NCBI GenBank assembly: GCA_002344965.1 | Contig: DDUU01000017.1 | Location: forward strand, 1-14,315 | Length of the DNA: 14,315 bases | Reading direction: 5' to 3' | Source: Candidatus Tepidiaquacellales bacterium UBA2330 | Lineage (GTDB): Bacteria > Bacteroidota > Ignavibacteria > Tepidaquicellales > Tepidaquicellaceae | Shown here: in pieces, positions 12,773 to 14,315 of the stretch | Position numbering within the stretch: the stretch's first letter is position 1 | How the letters are laid out: the number at the start of each line of letters is the position of its first letter | Translations under genes and position numbers: made by a program | The notes under the pieces: generated by a model | Told to the model about the DNA's origin: nothing | Databases searched by the model: none | What the model saw: only the letters and a program-made list of their open reading frames with translations

Positions 12773-14197
12773 TTATTTCAGCACAACCATTTTCCTTGTT
12801 TCACTGAAATTTGATTTGCCGGAATTTTCAGAATAGACCGATAAGCGATAATAATAAACTCCGCTCGCAAATTTTCCTGCGTCCCATTCAGCAGTATAAT
12901 TTCCGGTGATTTGATTTTCACTGATAAGGGTTTCAATTTCTTTACCGAGAGCGTTAAATATACTAAGTCTTACAAAACCGTTTGCGGCTAAAGTGTAATT
13001 AATTTTTGTCTTTGGGTTAAAGGGATTCGGAAAATTCTGTTCCAGTCTGTAATCATTTACAAAAATATTATTCTCATTCAAACCAACTGATTTACCGACT
13101 TTCAAAACAAACAATCCGTTCTTCATATCGGACGCGGCAATTTTTCCGGATGGAAATTTATAAACTCCCCAGCAGCCGAGATACTGATTTCCGTTTGAAG
13201 CGGGATAAGTGTCATACCATGCAATTTCAACCGGCTGAGCAGGGTTAGAAATATCCAGCACTCTGACACCTGATGTATAATGCGCTATAACTGCCGTATC
13301 TCCGTAGATTTCCACGTTATGAACTATTGAAGTAGTGATATTTGTCGGCTGCCATGTAGTAATCTGTGTTGCATTGGTTATGTCCTCAATATTCCAAACT
13401 TTAAGTAATCTTGGCAGCGAACCGACTTCATCCGTAGCATATAAATATTTCCTGTCCGAAGTCAGAGCACAGTTGTGAGGTGACGGATTCGGTGAGTTTA
13501 ACCATTGAGTAATTGTTTTAAGACTGTCCTTGTTCCGGGCGTCTATGACAGTAATGTTTCCGTCATTAATATTCATTGCAAAAATAGTATCACTGATTAC
13601 TCTGCAGTCGTGAACATACCTTGTATTCCATTTACCTCTTAACACAGGATTTTCGGGATCAGCTGACAGATCAAGAACTGTTATACCCTGACCGAAAGAA
13701 GGATTGCTTCCGTTAAGATACAGATAAGGTCCTTCCTGAGAAATTGAATGAGTGGTTGTATGGCCTGCAGGTTTAAATTTTTTGACATAAGTAACGGAAT
13801 CAGGAAGATACCTCAGATCAAAAATTTCTATGCCGCTTGTATCCGCTTCGGAAACTACATAAGCGTAATGCGAATACACTTTCGCTTCTCTCCAGAGATT
13901 TCCGGGATCAGGGTTTGACATATTTATCTGAGAAGAAAAAAAACCGACCTCCCGGATATTTGCTGAATCACTAATATCATAAAAGCCGGTACCCAGTACA
14001 CCGCAGAGAATTGCATATTCCTTTCCGTCAGGAGCGACATATCCCCATATTGCTGCATAATCCCACGGAGCACCGAAAACTACAGGTACAGGATGAAGAT
14101 TTAAATTTCCTAAAAGGTACATATTATTATTCGGAAGCTGTGCGCTGAGAGGAGAAAAACCGGAGAGAAAAAACAAGAGATAAAAATAAATTTTCAT
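12773..14197 (-). CDS. Secreted choice-of-anchor B / LVIVD-repeat protein with T9SS sorting domain
   Basis: A 474-residue exported protein. Residues 1-20 form a signal peptide ending in LSAQ. Residues about 25-375 carry LVIVD-like beta-propeller repeats: YDISDSANIREVGFF, EIFDLRYLPD, TVLDLSADPENPVLRGKW, RVLDISNPAQPVEIAWY. The IWGYVAPDGKEYAILCGVLGTGFYDISD and WREAKVYSHYAYVVSEA blocks identify the choice-of-anchor B family. Residues 382-474 are a classic type A T9SS C-terminal domain: YRLEQNFPNPFNPKTKINY, then LSIFNALGKEIETLI, AEWDAGKFASGVYYYRL and terminal ETRKMVVLK. The domain should direct outer-membrane export via the Por system and surface anchoring or release. T9SS is confined to FCB bacteria, which is a main taxonomic clue. 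It has its own candidate promoter and terminator. The ligand or function of the propeller is unknown. Confidence 0.94.
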   Translation of the reverse strand: MKIYFYLLFFLSGFSPLSAQLPNNNMYLLGNLNLHPVPVVFGAPWDYAAIWGYVAPDGKEYAILCGVLGTGFYDISDSANIREVGFFSSQINMSNPDPGNLWREAKVYSHYAYVVSEADTSGIEIFDLRYLPDSVTYVKKFKPAGHTTTHSISQEGPYLYLNGSNPSFGQGITVLDLSADPENPVLRGKWNTRYVHDCRVISDTIFAMNINDGNITVIDARNKDSLKTITQWLNSPNPSPHNCALTSDRKYLYATDEVGSLPRLLKVWNIEDITNATQITTWQPTNITTSIVHNVEIYGDTAVIAHYTSGVRVLDISNPAQPVEIAWYDTYPASNGNQYLGCWGVYKFPSGKIAASDMKNGLFVLKVGKSVGLNENNIFVNDYRLEQNFPNPFNPKTKINYTLAANGFVRLSIFNALGKEIETLISENQITGNYTAEWDAGKFASGVYYYRLSVYSENSGKSNFSETRKMVVLK

Positions 14198-14254
14198 ATT
14201 TAAACATTAGAAATTTTAAAATAAATTTTGTTCGGGATAATGCTTTAAAAGTTT

Positions 14255-14262
14255 CAAATTTA
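14255..14262 (-). promoter_or_regulatory. Candidate -7 box of the T9SS cargo gene
   Basis: On the minus strand TAAATTTG matches TAnnTTTG exactly. A T-rich but imperfect -33 (TTTT near 14281-14284) lies 18 bases upstream. The leader to the ATG at 14197 would be about 50 nt and has no obvious Shine-Dalgarno sequence. Confidence 0.45.
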
Positions 14263-14292
14263 GAATTTCGATTTCATACGAAAACATTCAGT

Positions 14293-14313
14293 CCAGTTTA
14301 CTCATATTAAAAA
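14293..14313. repeat. 21-bp inverted repeat, right end copy
   Basis: Exact reverse complement of bases 1-21, two bases from the right end. It lies upstream of the T9SS cargo gene and its candidate promoter. See the left-end copy for interpretation. Confidence 0.6.
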
Positions 14314-14315
14314 GT

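Noticed and set aside
1..14315. Composite transposon bounded by the 21-bp inverted repeats
   Set aside because: No transposase, resolvase or target-site duplication is visible, and the cargo is housekeeping genes such as leuS and recR.

Overview
This window looks like an ordinary chromosomal stretch from an AT-rich, Gram-negative member of the Fibrobacterota-Chlorobiota-Bacteroidota (FCB) group, most plausibly an Ignavibacteria-like lineage. The main evidence is a secreted protein with a C-terminal type IX secretion (T9SS) sorting domain, two lipoproteins, a bacillithiol-type deacetylase, TAnnTTTG promoter boxes like those known from Bacteroidota, and a DivIVA protein (reported from some non-Bacteroidota FCB lineages but not typical of Bacteroidota). 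The taxonomic call is an inference; there is no rRNA here. No phage, transposase, CRISPR array, tRNA or rRNA is visible.

Layout. Positions 108-2744 (minus) hold leucyl-tRNA synthetase and its terminator. A 423-bp AT-rich divergent intergenic region follows. On the plus strand, 3168-6181 is a compact run: a YggS-type PLP-binding protein, DivIVA, a trimeric-type purine nucleoside phosphorylase (PNP), and a second, strongly diverged PNP paralog. It is closed by a long perfect hairpin plus a second hairpin. Still on the plus strand come a short aldehyde-dehydrogenase-like protein lacking the catalytic domain, TspO, and a secreted L,D-transpeptidase. These meet head-on with a minus-strand cluster (8977-12563) that reads, in transcription order, bshB1, ybaB, recR, a SAM methyltransferase, and two tandem lipoproteins that look like distant paralogs. 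Finally, 12773-14197 (minus) is a secreted choice-of-anchor-B/LVIVD-repeat protein with a T9SS tail and its own terminator.

How the genes fit together. YbaB-RecR is the familiar DNA-repair pair. YggS next to DivIVA recalls the cell-division neighbourhood of Gram-positive bacteria. The tandem PNPs and the ALDH-like protein suggest purine (deoxy)nucleoside breakdown, although deoC and a full-length ALDH are not in the window.

Most interesting points. (1) The two PNP paralogs seem to have decayed reciprocally: the first keeps its own active-site residues but has lost the segment carrying the residue donated to the neighbouring subunit, while the second has lost the catalytic residues but keeps that segment. 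This suggests an obligate hetero-oligomer. (2) bshB1 has no ATG, GTG or TTG at its start: its conserved N-terminus, including the AHPDD zinc motif, is open in frame but would have to begin at ATC or ATT. (3) The ALDH-like protein has lost every catalytic landmark but keeps both termini of the fold. (4) The two extreme ends of the window share a 21-bp exact inverted repeat, which may be an assembly breakpoint. The other genes are conventional.
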